DNA of 58,017 nucleotides, from NCBI GenBank assembly GCA_012522445.1, contig JAAYKL010000062.1, positions 1 through 58,017 of the forward strand, written 5' to 3'. Of this stretch, positions 25,975 to 33,877 are shown piece by piece (position 1 is the first letter of the stretch; the number at the start of each line of letters is the position of its first letter). The DNA comes from Myxococcales bacterium (GTDB lineage: Bacteria > Myxococcota_A > Polyangia > JAAYKL01). A program made the translations under genes and the position numbers. A model generated the notes under the pieces. It ran no database searches. It saw nothing but the letters and a program-made list of their open reading frames with translations, and had not been told where the DNA came from.

Positions 25975-26402
25975 TACTTCTTCTCCGCATTTTCCGCCGC
26001 GCTGTAGATACCGGCAACTTGAGACCGCAGAACCCGCACGCGGACTTTTTCTGAAACTTCGAGTGTCAACACTTTGTCGGTCAAACCAGAGACGCGGCCA
26101 ATCAGGCCTCCGTTGGTGATGACTTCAGTGCCTTTGCCAATGGAATCAATCATTTTTTGGTGCTCGCGCGCCCTCTTTTGCTGCGGTCGAATCAGCAAAA
26201 AATAAAACACGCCAAACATGAGCGCGATCATAATCAGTGTGTTCATGCCGCCGCCGCCAAAAAAACCGGTGGGTTCCATGGGCGCACCGGCAGCGGGTGC
26301 GTGGCCCTCTGAGGCCAACGTGGCACTGGAGGCCGCCGCAGGGGCTTGGGCGTTGTCTGCCTGCGCCAGCATTAAATGAATGGGGGAAATGGGTAAATTC
26401 AA
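25974..26402 (-). CDS. yajC: Preprotein translocase subunit YajC
   Basis: 142 residues. A single membrane segment (LIMIALMFGVFYFLLIRPQQ) is followed by the family motif KRAREHQKMIDSIGKGTEVI and GGLIGRV. Compared with the usual 85-110 residues it has a long N-terminal Ala/Pro-rich lead of about 50 residues. YajC associates with SecDF. Minus-strand ATG follows AGGAGTTTTGTTTTGA. First gene of yajC-secD-secF-recJ. Confidence 0.93.
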   Translation of the reverse strand: MNLPISPIHLMLAQADNAQAPAAASSATLASEGHAPAAGAPMEPTGFFGGGGMNTLIMIALMFGVFYFLLIRPQQKRAREHQKMIDSIGKGTEVITNGGLIGRVSGLTDKVLTLEVSEKVRVRVLRSQVAGIYSAAENAEKK

Positions 26403-26682
26403 AACAAAACTCCTATGACAAAATGCAACTGGGGTAATGATTGCAATATCAGATAAAGAGAGCGCCTACTGGCAAAATTCCGCTCGTTACTACCAAAAGC
26501 CCTAATGAGGGTCAAGAACGCATTACAAGATATCCCGCGCGATGTAACTCTCACAAAAAGCAACTCTTTTTGCCCTGGTGAGAACCTTGACAGTGCAAAT
26601 GAAATGGCTTGAAGTGAGTGTATCTTTCAATTGCCTGCGCTGCGCGCAAACGCCAGACAGGTGCCCCAGCAAGGAAAAAGTC

Positions 26683-27312
26683 ATGAAATCGCTTTTTAAA
26701 GTATTGTTATACATTCTGGTTACCTTGGCGCTGCTCGCCATCGTTGGCCGCATTTTTGTTTTTGAGGTCGGCCGCGTTGGCAATTACGCCATGGTGCCCA
26801 ATCTCATTCCCGGAGACATTTTTTTGATGCGAAAAGTCGGCTTGCTGGGCACGGGTGATATCGCCGTTTGCCCCAATCCCGAAGATGCCGATGAATTGGT
26901 CATCGGCCGCATTGTCGGCGTACCGGGCGATACCCTGCGCATTAAGAAAAACCGCCTAAACATCAACAGCAGACAAATCCACTACCAGTTTTTGGAGCCC
27001 ATCATCTACTTCGACACCACCACCGAAGAAACCATGGAGTACGTCGTCAAGCGCGCCGAAGAAAAATTGGGCAATTCGCTCTACACCATCGCGTTCATGG
27101 ACATCAGCAATGGGCAGGAGTTCCAGGAGACCACCATTCCCGACGGATACTTCTTTCTGCTCGGCGACAACCGCAACATGGCCTACGACAGCCGCAACTA
27201 CGGTCTGGTCCCCATCGATAGCTGTCTGGGCAGCGCGTCATTCCTTCTCTGGACAACTGAAGACAACGGCGACTTAAAGCAATCGCGCCGCATCTTGTCA
27301 TGGGTTCGCTAA
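26683..27312 (+). CDS. Signal peptidase I-like protein lacking the catalytic Ser-Lys dyad
   Basis: 209 residues: one N-terminal membrane anchor (about 4-25) and an S26 fold. In true leader peptidases box B reads SMxPT; here it is AMVPN with Ala36 in place of the nucleophile Ser. Box D should read KRxxGLPGD; here it is GRIVGVPGD with Gly75 in place of the general-base Lys. Box E GDNRNMAYDSR also has Ala for the usual Ser. The fold motifs PGD, VGVPGD and GDNR...DSR are kept, so this is a degenerated active site in an intact frame and not a broken gene. ATG follows AAGGAAAAAG. It is divergent from yajC-secD-secF and overlaps the next gene by 13 bp. Confidence 0.85.
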   Translation: MKSLFKVLLYILVTLALLAIVGRIFVFEVGRVGNYAMVPNLIPGDIFLMRKVGLLGTGDIAVCPNPEDADELVIGRIVGVPGDTLRIKKNRLNINSRQIHYQFLEPIIYFDTTTEETMEYVVKRAEEKLGNSLYTIAFMDISNGQEFQETTIPDGYFFLLGDNRNMAYDSRNYGLVPIDSCLGSASFLLWTTEDNGDLKQSRRILSWVR

Positions 27313-27827
27313 CGCGCCACAGCGCCCGCCTCTTGGCGTGCATGCTTCTTGTGGGCCTCTGGAGCGCCCCGGCCCACACCCAAGACACACCCCACAACTA
27401 CCTCGATGTCGTCGCGCAGGAGCTGCTCCGCATGTCGCTGCCCGCCACCTGTGCCGACCGCATTGCCGCGTGCCATCTGCAACACCCACGGCCCAATGAA
27501 CCGAACAGCACCTGGCCCATTGAAGTTCGCGTGCTGGCCGACATGCAAATTGTACAAATACGCTTTGCGCCCTTTCTCGCCCTCCCTCCCACGGAAGGGC
27601 TGAGCCCCCATTTGGCACAACGCCTACTCGCCCTGAACAACGAATTGGTGGCCGGGAAACTCGCGTGGCATGCGGCGAGCAACACCATTCAGCTCACCGC
27701 CGTGTTGCACACCGACTCCAATTTCGATCGCAAGGCCTTTCGGTCTCTTATGCAAGGCCTGCTGGTCGCCGCCGAGCAAATGTATGCCGAACTACAAATG
27801 ATGGCGCAGGCCGAAAAACAGGACTAG
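27300..27827 (+). CDS. Exported YbjN-like small protein
   Basis: 175 residues with a signal peptide (LLACMLLVGLWSAPAHTQ, cut near residue 28). The rest resembles the YbjN/type III secretion chaperone fold: a central strand region IEVRVLADMQIVQIRFAPF, then LNNELVAGKLAWHAASNTIQL and a C-terminal helix QGLLVAAEQMYAEL. Assignment is by pattern only. Two Cys (CADRIAAC) may form a disulfide. Its start overlaps the end of the signal-peptidase-like gene, suggesting translational coupling and a shared job. Its stop shares a CTAG with the stop of the convergent gene. Confidence 0.7.
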   Translation: MGSLTRHSARLLACMLLVGLWSAPAHTQDTPHNYLDVVAQELLRMSLPATCADRIAACHLQHPRPNEPNSTWPIEVRVLADMQIVQIRFAPFLALPPTEGLSPHLAQRLLALNNELVAGKLAWHAASNTIQLTAVLHTDSNFDRKAFRSLMQGLLVAAEQMYAELQMMAQAEKQD

Positions 27828-28552
27828 AAGCGGAAGGTGATCTTGGCGGGCCGGTGTTTGCCGGGGTTGGCAAACTTCCAACTCATGGCCGCCTGCGACA
27901 AGCACTCCGAAGCCTGATAGCCATCCATCGAGGCCCCCGTGCCTCCGGCGGCAAGTACGCGCCCACCAGGCCCCACATAAAGGGTGAGGGTCACATCGGT
28001 TGAACCATTGAGGCAAGCATCGACCTGATCGCGGTTGCTCTCCAGCACTGCGCTGGCCGCTGCGTCGTTGCTCCAATCAAAGGGCTTCGGATGTTGGTAG
28101 GGCTCGTCGAAGGGCATGGTGTAAAACATCTCCGCGTGCGTACCGCCAATGGGCGGCGGGAATGCCACCGAGGCGATGACGTTGAGCAAGCAGCGCTGGG
28201 CTGGCGACGAACCCAGATTGCCGCCGACAAACCATGCGGTGGTCACGCGGCCATTCCGATCGACATCAATAAACGCGGTTAGATCGCCTTCGATCTCCTC
28301 AAGGACCTCTAGGGCTTCGTACTGGTAGCAATGCAATATGCGATCGGAGTAACGCGTAAAAAGCTCTTCAACAATGCTGTCGTCGATTTTGCCGAGCAAT
28401 CCTTCAACGGCGTGGTTGTCCTCTTGGTGCGCGGGGGGCGGCGGTCCCTGAGGCGTCGGGGACTCCACCTCGTTGCGGCGCGCTCCGCAAGACAGCAACA
28501 ACGCGCAACACGCCATCGCAACAACGAAAAAACTTTTGTCTCGGTGCAACAT
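27824..28552 (-). CDS. AgmX/PglI-type lipoprotein
   Basis: 242 residues. Lipoprotein signal ending LLLSC, a Pro-rich linker (PTPQGPPPPAHQ) and two related domains of about 85 residues. Each has a conserved Cys pair and a GxVxxAxxxGG-like core: ILHCYQ...GRVTTAWFVGGN...RCLLNVI in the first and DACLNGS...GRVLAAGGTG...ECLSQAAMSWKF in the second. This layout is common in myxobacterial AgmX/PglI and TonB-C-like proteins linked to envelope machines. ATG at 28552 is chosen over 28561 because the AGGATGG site then has proper spacing. Confidence 0.75.
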   Translation of the reverse strand: MLHRDKSFFVVAMACCALLLSCGARRNEVESPTPQGPPPPAHQEDNHAVEGLLGKIDDSIVEELFTRYSDRILHCYQYEALEVLEEIEGDLTAFIDVDRNGRVTTAWFVGGNLGSSPAQRCLLNVIASVAFPPPIGGTHAEMFYTMPFDEPYQHPKPFDWSNDAAASAVLESNRDQVDACLNGSTDVTLTLYVGPGGRVLAAGGTGASMDGYQASECLSQAAMSWKFANPGKHRPAKITFRF

Positions 28553-28595
28553 GCTGGCCATCCTAAGTTGGGGGGTGAAACAAAGCCGCTGGGAA

Positions 28596-29030
28596 TTAGG
28601 CGTCTTTGATGTCGGTGATTTTGGCTTTTACCTGCAGGGTTTTGCCCGCCAGAGGGGGAATCAGGCGAACCAAAACCGAGTTGGTACGATCTTCGAGAAC
28701 CGCGAATTTGACCTGCTGATTTCCTGCCATGGCCGCTTCGAACATGGAGCCGACCTTGGTGGAAACCTCGGAGGGGAGTTCGGATTTTTTGATTTCCATG
28801 GATGGCCAACTTTTGGGCTCGCCCACCGCCTGCTCTGGCGACAGCGTAAACGTGCGCTCTTCGCCCACAGACATGCCGCGCAGTTCTTCGCTAAGGCCCG
28901 GAAGGATTCCGCTTTGGCCAAAGGGAAACACCAACGGGGCGCCGCGACCGTGGGAGGATTCGATCATCTCGCCCTTGTCCGTCGTGATCGTGTACTCCAG
29001 AGTGATGATTTTGCCTTCTTCGACTTTCAT
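28596..29030 (-). CDS. FKBP-type peptidyl-prolyl isomerase, SlyD-like
   Basis: 144 residues. FKBP strands appear in KVEEGKIITLEYTITTDKGE, the IF-flap insert with PGLSEELRGMSVGEERTFTL follows, and the protein closes with LQVKAKITDIKDA. This matches SlyD/FkpB-type chaperone-isomerases that speed proline isomerisation in folding proteins. It lacks the His/Cys-rich metal-binding tail of E. coli SlyD. No signal peptide, so cytoplasmic. ATG at 29030 follows GAGGAGAGCAAT. Confidence 0.88.
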   Translation of the reverse strand: MKVEEGKIITLEYTITTDKGEMIESSHGRGAPLVFPFGQSGILPGLSEELRGMSVGEERTFTLSPEQAVGEPKSWPSMEIKKSELPSEVSTKVGSMFEAAMAGNQQVKFAVLEDRTNSVLVRLIPPLAGKTLQVKAKITDIKDA

Positions 29031-29147
29031 ATTGCTCTCCTCGAATGCAGCGCACTTCGCTGTCACTGACGTTGGGTTTTCGGATTATACAACTCTGCGC
29101 CCTTGTTGCCAAGAAGAGTACCAATGCTCCGATGTAAAGCGGTGGGG

Positions 29148-31154
29148 CTATTTGGCGGACGTTTTTCGACTGGTGAGGCGCAGCAGATCACGGCGCAGGC
29201 GTTCGACACGCACGCGGTACTGTCCCGTGGGATAAAGCTGCAAGTATTCGTCGAGCATGGCCAAGGCGCCGCGTCCATCGCCTTGGTGATAGCGGCCCAA
29301 TGCAATGCGGTATCGCGCTTCTTCGCAGCGGGGATGCCGCGGCTTGGCGCGTATGAAGCTTAACAAATCGCGCTCGGCGTCGCTCCAGCGCTGCTCGACT
29401 TCTTGCAGCAAAACGCCGCGCCAAAGTTGTGCACGCGGTTGGCGATAGCTGCCCGGGTAAATGCGCAAAAAATCGTTGAAGCACTGTAGGGAGTTGCGGG
29501 GAACGCCTTCACGGCCATACAGCTCACAGAGCGAAAAATAGGCTGTCTCTTTGAGTTCACCGCCAAAGGGAGAGGCAATGTATGCGGTAAACGCGTTGCG
29601 CGCACGGTTGTAATCGCCGATGTGATCCATGGCCAAGCGCCCCACTTCATAGCGTGAATTTTGCGCAATCTTTGTGCCGGGCACCAGTGAAGCCACGCGA
29701 TCAAATGTGTCGGCAGCTTTTGCATAATTGCCCGCAGCCGAATAACACTCCGCCAACAGCGACAATGCCGTTACCAGATCGTCGCCTTTCAAGTCGTGGG
29801 CCGCCTGGTGCAAGAGCTTGGCGGAATAATCGACATCGCCAGCCGAGAGTGCGGCACGAGCCCGCGCCATCAGCGAAGCGACGCTTTGTTCCATGGGTTG
29901 ACGGGAGGCCGCGCGACGTGCCTTTCGCTTGGGATCGCGCGCAACAATGGGTTGATAATGCACCGCTGGATGCATGCCCACCTCGACGAGTTCGCCCACT
30001 TGTTCGTGGTGCAGCCGCGCCTCAACGGCTTCCATGCCCGGCGCGCTCAAGCGGTAGTCCAGAGGGCCATATGGCAGGCGGATGACCAGCGGCGTATACC
30101 CGGCAAAGCGATTGTCGACCTCGACTTTCACGCGCTCAGGCGACGTTGCAAACTGTACGATGCGCCCCCCAAATGCCAAGGGCGACTCGGTCTCGATGCG
30201 CGCTTCACCCGCCAAAGCTCGCGGTTCGGGCTCCAACAACACCGGGCGACCTTCGCCGGGTAACACCAGCATCTCACCGGCGCTCACCTCTATGGGATGG
30301 CTGAACGGGACCGCAATGGGCAATACCTCTACCCGGCCTTCGACGACGCCAACACGCGTAGATTGCGCGTCAAAAACCTCGACCGTAAACACGGTGCCCT
30401 TCACCCGCACGATAACGTCAGGCGTGTGCACCTCGAAGCGCTTGCCCCAAGAACCGTCGAAATCAACCGCCAGTTTTCCTTTGTTCAGGTGCACCGCGAT
30501 GAATTCGGGGCTGCTGTCAACGACCGAGAGATCGGCTTGGTCGATAACAGCCAGGCGCGCGTAATGACCGACGCGAAAATTGCTGCGGGCCGTATTTTCT
30601 TGCCGGATAGACAGCGGCGACGAGAGGGAAAAACGACCATTGTCTAAGGCGTCGTCGAGATCGGAAATAACGACCGCTCCCTCCAGGCGATCGATATATC
30701 CCGTGTTGTCTACCGCAATGCCCGCAAGTGTTTCGTCCGGCGTTTCTGCAATGTCGGTGACCGCTTCGAAAGCGGGGGGCGCGATGAACGGCGCGTGAGA
30801 GGGACGCCAGGCCAACAACACGATTGCCGCGATGGCTACCGCTGCCGAAGATGCCACCAAAGCCCAGCGCAGAAAGGAGGGGCGAAACGACCAAGTCGCT
30901 CGTTGCGCTTGCTCGCGGGACACTTCATGGGCAATGGGGATTAAGCGATCATAAATGCGCTCTAACTGCGCGGTCGTCATCTCGGACACGTTGGTTTTGT
31001 GCGACTCAATGGCGCGCAATCCAGCCATTGCCTCGCGGCAGACAGCGCAACGACGCAGGTGCAGTTCGTGGCGACTGCGCTCAATGGGCCCCACATCGCG
31101 AAGGGCCGTCAAGCCAGCGCGCGCTTCTCGACACTCTTTGGGCGTGCGGCTCAT
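29148..31154 (-). CDS. Anti-sigma-like membrane protein: zinc finger, FecR domain, PEGA-like, TPR
   Basis: 668 residues. N-terminal anti-sigma zinc finger: Cys8 and HLRRCAVC (Hx3Cx2C). A membrane segment lies at about 85-107 (LRWALVASSAAVAIAAIVLL). Then a FecR domain (FRVGHYARLAVIDQ, VKGTVFTVEVFDAQSTRVGV), a PEGA-like segment (VEVDNRFAGYTPLVIRLPYG) and about six TPRs to the C-terminus. It should hold the ECF sigma factor at the inner face and sense an envelope signal outside. Its ATG overlaps the sigma-factor TGA (ATGA), the normal sigma/anti-sigma coupling. Confidence 0.85.
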   Translation of the reverse strand: MSRTPKECREARAGLTALRDVGPIERSRHELHLRRCAVCREAMAGLRAIESHKTNVSEMTTAQLERIYDRLIPIAHEVSREQAQRATWSFRPSFLRWALVASSAAVAIAAIVLLAWRPSHAPFIAPPAFEAVTDIAETPDETLAGIAVDNTGYIDRLEGAVVISDLDDALDNGRFSLSSPLSIRQENTARSNFRVGHYARLAVIDQADLSVVDSSPEFIAVHLNKGKLAVDFDGSWGKRFEVHTPDVIVRVKGTVFTVEVFDAQSTRVGVVEGRVEVLPIAVPFSHPIEVSAGEMLVLPGEGRPVLLEPEPRALAGEARIETESPLAFGGRIVQFATSPERVKVEVDNRFAGYTPLVIRLPYGPLDYRLSAPGMEAVEARLHHEQVGELVEVGMHPAVHYQPIVARDPKRKARRAASRQPMEQSVASLMARARAALSAGDVDYSAKLLHQAAHDLKGDDLVTALSLLAECYSAAGNYAKAADTFDRVASLVPGTKIAQNSRYEVGRLAMDHIGDYNRARNAFTAYIASPFGGELKETAYFSLCELYGREGVPRNSLQCFNDFLRIYPGSYRQPRAQLWRGVLLQEVEQRWSDAERDLLSFIRAKPRHPRCEEARYRIALGRYHQGDGRGALAMLDEYLQLYPTGQYRVRVERLRRDLLRLTSRKTSAK

Positions 31155-31822
31155 GACGTGCCCTCTTTCTTTTCGGATTGCGCCGCCAAGTGCTCTAAAA
31201 TTTCTTTGCGCCCTGATTGCAACCGGGAGCCGATTGTCGATACCGACGAGTTTAACAGGTTGGCGATTTCTTCGAGGGAGTAGCCTTCGTACAAATAAAG
31301 GATAAGGGTCTCTCGCTTTTTCAACGAGACCACATCCAGGGTGCGGTAGATTTCCTCTTCCGTGGAGAGCGCCACCTCAGGGTTGAGGTGTAGGGTTTTG
31401 GGCGCCGCCTGCTGGACTTCGGCCACTGCCGCGTTTAACCGGCGTTGGCGACCCCGCGAACGTATTTCTTGCCGGGCCACATTGAGGGTAATGCGGAACA
31501 ACCACGTCGAGAAAGCAGACTTCCCCTGAAAGCGGCAGATGGATTGAAAGACATTGAGAAAAACCAACTGCACCAAATCGTCGACATCTTCGCCGGGTCC
31601 CATCAACAGCGACAAATGGCGGTGAACGCCGTGCACATGTCGTTCGAACAACTCGCGAAACGCCGCAGCATCGCCTTCGCGACAGCGTTCCACCAAGCGG
31701 GTCACCGGTGTCGGTTTTTCTTTTTTGGTGATCAGTTGCCCGATTCTCTCTAACACGCTGGATGTCATCTGCTCGGCTCCGGAATCGCGCTTCGGCGCGG
31801 ATTTCTGTTTATTAGTCGCCAC
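31151..31822 (-). CDS. ECF-type RNA polymerase sigma factor
   Basis: 223 residues. Region 2: FRELFERHVHGVHRHLSLLM and DVDDLVQLVFLNVFQSI, then FSTWLFRITLN. Region 4: KKRETLILYLYEGYSLEEIA and SSVSTIGSRLQSGRKEIL. There is an N-terminal extension of about 40 basic, flexible residues before region 2. The start is a GTG after AGAGGTGTCATT. It directs RNA polymerase to envelope-stress-type promoters and is presumably inhibited by the overlapping zinc-finger/FecR protein. Confidence 0.9.
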   Translation of the reverse strand: MATNKQKSAPKRDSGAEQMTSSVLERIGQLITKKEKPTPVTRLVERCREGDAAAFRELFERHVHGVHRHLSLLMGPGEDVDDLVQLVFLNVFQSICRFQGKSAFSTWLFRITLNVARQEIRSRGRQRRLNAAVAEVQQAAPKTLHLNPEVALSTEEEIYRTLDVVSLKKRETLILYLYEGYSLEEIANLLNSSVSTIGSRLQSGRKEILEHLAAQSEKKEGTS

Positions 31823-31887
31823 AATGACACCTCTGTTACGAAAGCAGGCGCAAGAAAGGTTTATTAAACCAAATAGTTATGTGCGCA

Positions 31888-32985
31888 TCAAATGCGTAGC
31901 TGCAAGCCCAATGAGATGATGGGAGAGACCCAATCCGTTTTGTATACGCGCGCGCCGTTGTTGCGCAACACATCGTGCACAAAGGGAACGCGGGCACCGC
32001 CCCCCAGCATCACCGACCACGACGGCGATAACCGAGCGACAAAATGCACGAACAAATCCAAGGCGGGTTGGAACGTGACGTCGACGCGGCTTTCGTGGTG
32101 GCTGTAGTTTCGGTAGAGATTGAAGCCGAGAAACATGCCCGCCCATCCGATGATCTCAAAACGTCGCAGCTCTAACAACAAGGCGCCAAAATGCAGTTCA
32201 ATGGGCACCTGGCTGACCATGCCCTTCACATCCCGGCGCGAAAACTGGCCTGTACCCGTCCAGCCCATGGCCATGCTGGCCAGTATATGTTTGGAGAAAC
32301 GACCGCTGACCATAAACATCGGACCGGCCATCACATCGTGAATTCCCCACAGACCGACGAGGTTGAGATACAAAGAGAGCGCCTGCAGATGAGGGTATCT
32401 GGGGGTGGCGGTCACATCGCGCAGGGATGTACCGCCGACCACTTTGGGCTCGATAATCGCGAGGCCAGCACCCAAGGCGGGCATCTCCTGGTTTTGCGAA
32501 AAATAAGGGGTTAGGGTTTCCTCAATGATCTTGCCCAAAATCCAAGCGGTGTCCCGCGGGGTGCTGCTGCGAGACATGCGGCGCACCTCGTCTTCGTCGC
32601 CAGCGGCACTGCGGTAATGCAAGGCGAGCAAAATTTCTTCCTCGGAATAAAGGCCCAAAAAAATCACCCACTGAATGCGCTCCCCGGTGGGCTCCTCTGC
32701 CACGGTGTCCAATGCCTCCTCGACGGTCTCGACCAGGGCGCTGCTGATCTGCACCCCCTGACGAGACAGGCGCAACGACAAGATATCGGTTAGCAATTTG
32801 GCCTCTTCGACGACAGACGCCGTATACGCCAGCAACACCTGTGTTTCGACCGCGGCGGCCACGCACACATGAGGTGCGGCTTCGGAAAAGGGCAGTTCCT
32901 CAGGCGCAGCGGGTTTCTCTGCCCAAGCCGTCCACGACATGCAGAAGACCAATAACATCATCCATTGAGCGGTAAAAAAACGCAT
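31888..32985 (-). CDS. Exported envelope protein with C-terminal barrel-like region
   Basis: 365 residues with signal peptide (QWMMLLVFCMSWTAWAE, cut near residue 23). The first half is a soluble alpha/beta domain (QVLLAYTASVVEEAKLLTDI, IQWVIFLGLYSEEEILLALH). The second half has alternating hydrophobic strands (WAGMFLGFNLYRNYS, WSVMLGGGARVPFVHDVL, PIISLGLQLRI) resembling an outer-membrane barrel. The family is not recognised. ATG at 32985 follows AAAGGAT. It lies 65 bp upstream of the sigma gene on the same strand, so it may be both target and part of the regulatory locus. Confidence 0.7.
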   Translation of the reverse strand: MRFFTAQWMMLLVFCMSWTAWAEKPAAPEELPFSEAAPHVCVAAAVETQVLLAYTASVVEEAKLLTDILSLRLSRQGVQISSALVETVEEALDTVAEEPTGERIQWVIFLGLYSEEEILLALHYRSAAGDEDEVRRMSRSSTPRDTAWILGKIIEETLTPYFSQNQEMPALGAGLAIIEPKVVGGTSLRDVTATPRYPHLQALSLYLNLVGLWGIHDVMAGPMFMVSGRFSKHILASMAMGWTGTGQFSRRDVKGMVSQVPIELHFGALLLELRRFEIIGWAGMFLGFNLYRNYSHHESRVDVTFQPALDLFVHFVARLSPSWSVMLGGGARVPFVHDVLRNNGARVYKTDWVSPIISLGLQLRI

Positions 32986-33012
32986 ATCCTTTACACGACG
33001 AGCACCCGAAAG

Positions 33013-33047
33013 CGTTTCAAACGGATGTTCCTTTTGAAAAGCGGAAC
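33013..33047. promoter_or_regulatory. Two palindromes in the divergent intergenic region
   Basis: CGTTT-C-AAACG (33013-33023) and GTTCC-TTTTGAAAAGC-GGAAC (33027-33047, with inner TTTT/AAAA pairing) sit in the 94-bp gap between the envelope-protein gene and the SDR gene. They are plausible operators controlling one or both directions. Confidence 0.4.
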
Positions 33048-33079
33048 TCGTCAATAGCAAGCAGTGTATATTATGTCCC

Positions 33080-33877
33080 ATGAATGTAACACAACCTCCC
33101 AAACCACCTGCTACGACAATGCCGCCCGCACCAGAGCGCGTTGCCCTGATCACCGGCGGCGCCATACGCATTGGCAAGGCAATCGTGCAAAAATTGTCCC
33201 AGACCCACCGCGTCGTCATTCACTATCACCGCAGCGAAAAAGAAGGGCGCGCACTGCTGGACACCCTGCAACAAAACGGAATCACGGCCATACTGCAAGA
33301 AGCCGACCTATGCATTCCCAGCCACTGCACAGCCCTCATCGCCAACACCATCGAGGCCTTTGGCCGCCTAGACATCTTGGTCAACAATGCCGGCCTCTGG
33401 TGCGATGACAGCGCCGACCTGATGCAATTGGCGCGCATGAAGAGCCTCAACCTCGACGCCCCCCTGCGGCTCATCGACGCGGCGTTGCCCCACTTAACCA
33501 CCACAAAGGGCAGCGTGGTCAACATCTCGGATGTCGCGGGCATCTCCCCATTTCGGCAGTCCGTTGCCTACTCGAAAACCCGCGCGGCCTTTTTGGCAAA
33601 AGCCCAACAGCAGGTGCTTCCCCTAGCGGCGCTTGGCATCCGCATCAACGCGATTTGTCCGGGCACCATCGCCTTTGCCCCGCACTTGGACACCGCTGCG
33701 CGACACCGCATTTTGGCGGGCATTCCCCTGCAAAAAACGGGCACTCCCGCGGAGGTGGCGGCGCTGGTCTCTTTTTTGGCCAACGCCGATTTTGTCACCG
33801 GACAAGTCATCGCCGTAGATGGTGGTCGTCTATCCCAGATCGCCCAAAACGAACGCGATACCGGAATTAAAAAATAG
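33080..33877 (+). CDS. Pteridine-reductase-like short-chain dehydrogenase with Lys-to-Arg active site
   Basis: 265 residues. Rossmann motif TGGAIRIGKAI (25-35) and NNAG (102-105) mark an SDR. ISD (Asp151) followed 13 residues later by Tyr164 matches PTR1 and FolM, where Asp replaces the usual Ser, so a pterin-type substrate is suggested. The catalytic motif is YSKTR: Arg168 stands where YxxxK has Lys. C-terminal NAICPGTIAF and TGQVIAVDGG are standard. Starts at 33080 and 33119 are both possible; neither has a clear ribosome binding site. It is convergent with the glucosidase gene, overlapping by 11 bp. Confidence 0.82.
   Translation: MNVTQPPKPPATTMPPAPERVALITGGAIRIGKAIVQKLSQTHRVVIHYHRSEKEGRALLDTLQQNGITAILQEADLCIPSHCTALIANTIEAFGRLDILVNNAGLWCDDSADLMQLARMKSLNLDAPLRLIDAALPHLTTTKGSVVNISDVAGISPFRQSVAYSKTRAAFLAKAQQQVLPLAALGIRINAICPGTIAFAPHLDTAARHRILAGIPLQKTGTPAEVAALVSFLANADFVTGQVIAVDGGRLSQIAQNERDTGIKK

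Noticed and set aside
26683..27312. Reading the signal-peptidase-like gene as a pseudogene from a frameshift
   Set aside because: The frame is intact with all structural boxes in order; only active-site residues differ, at separate positions.
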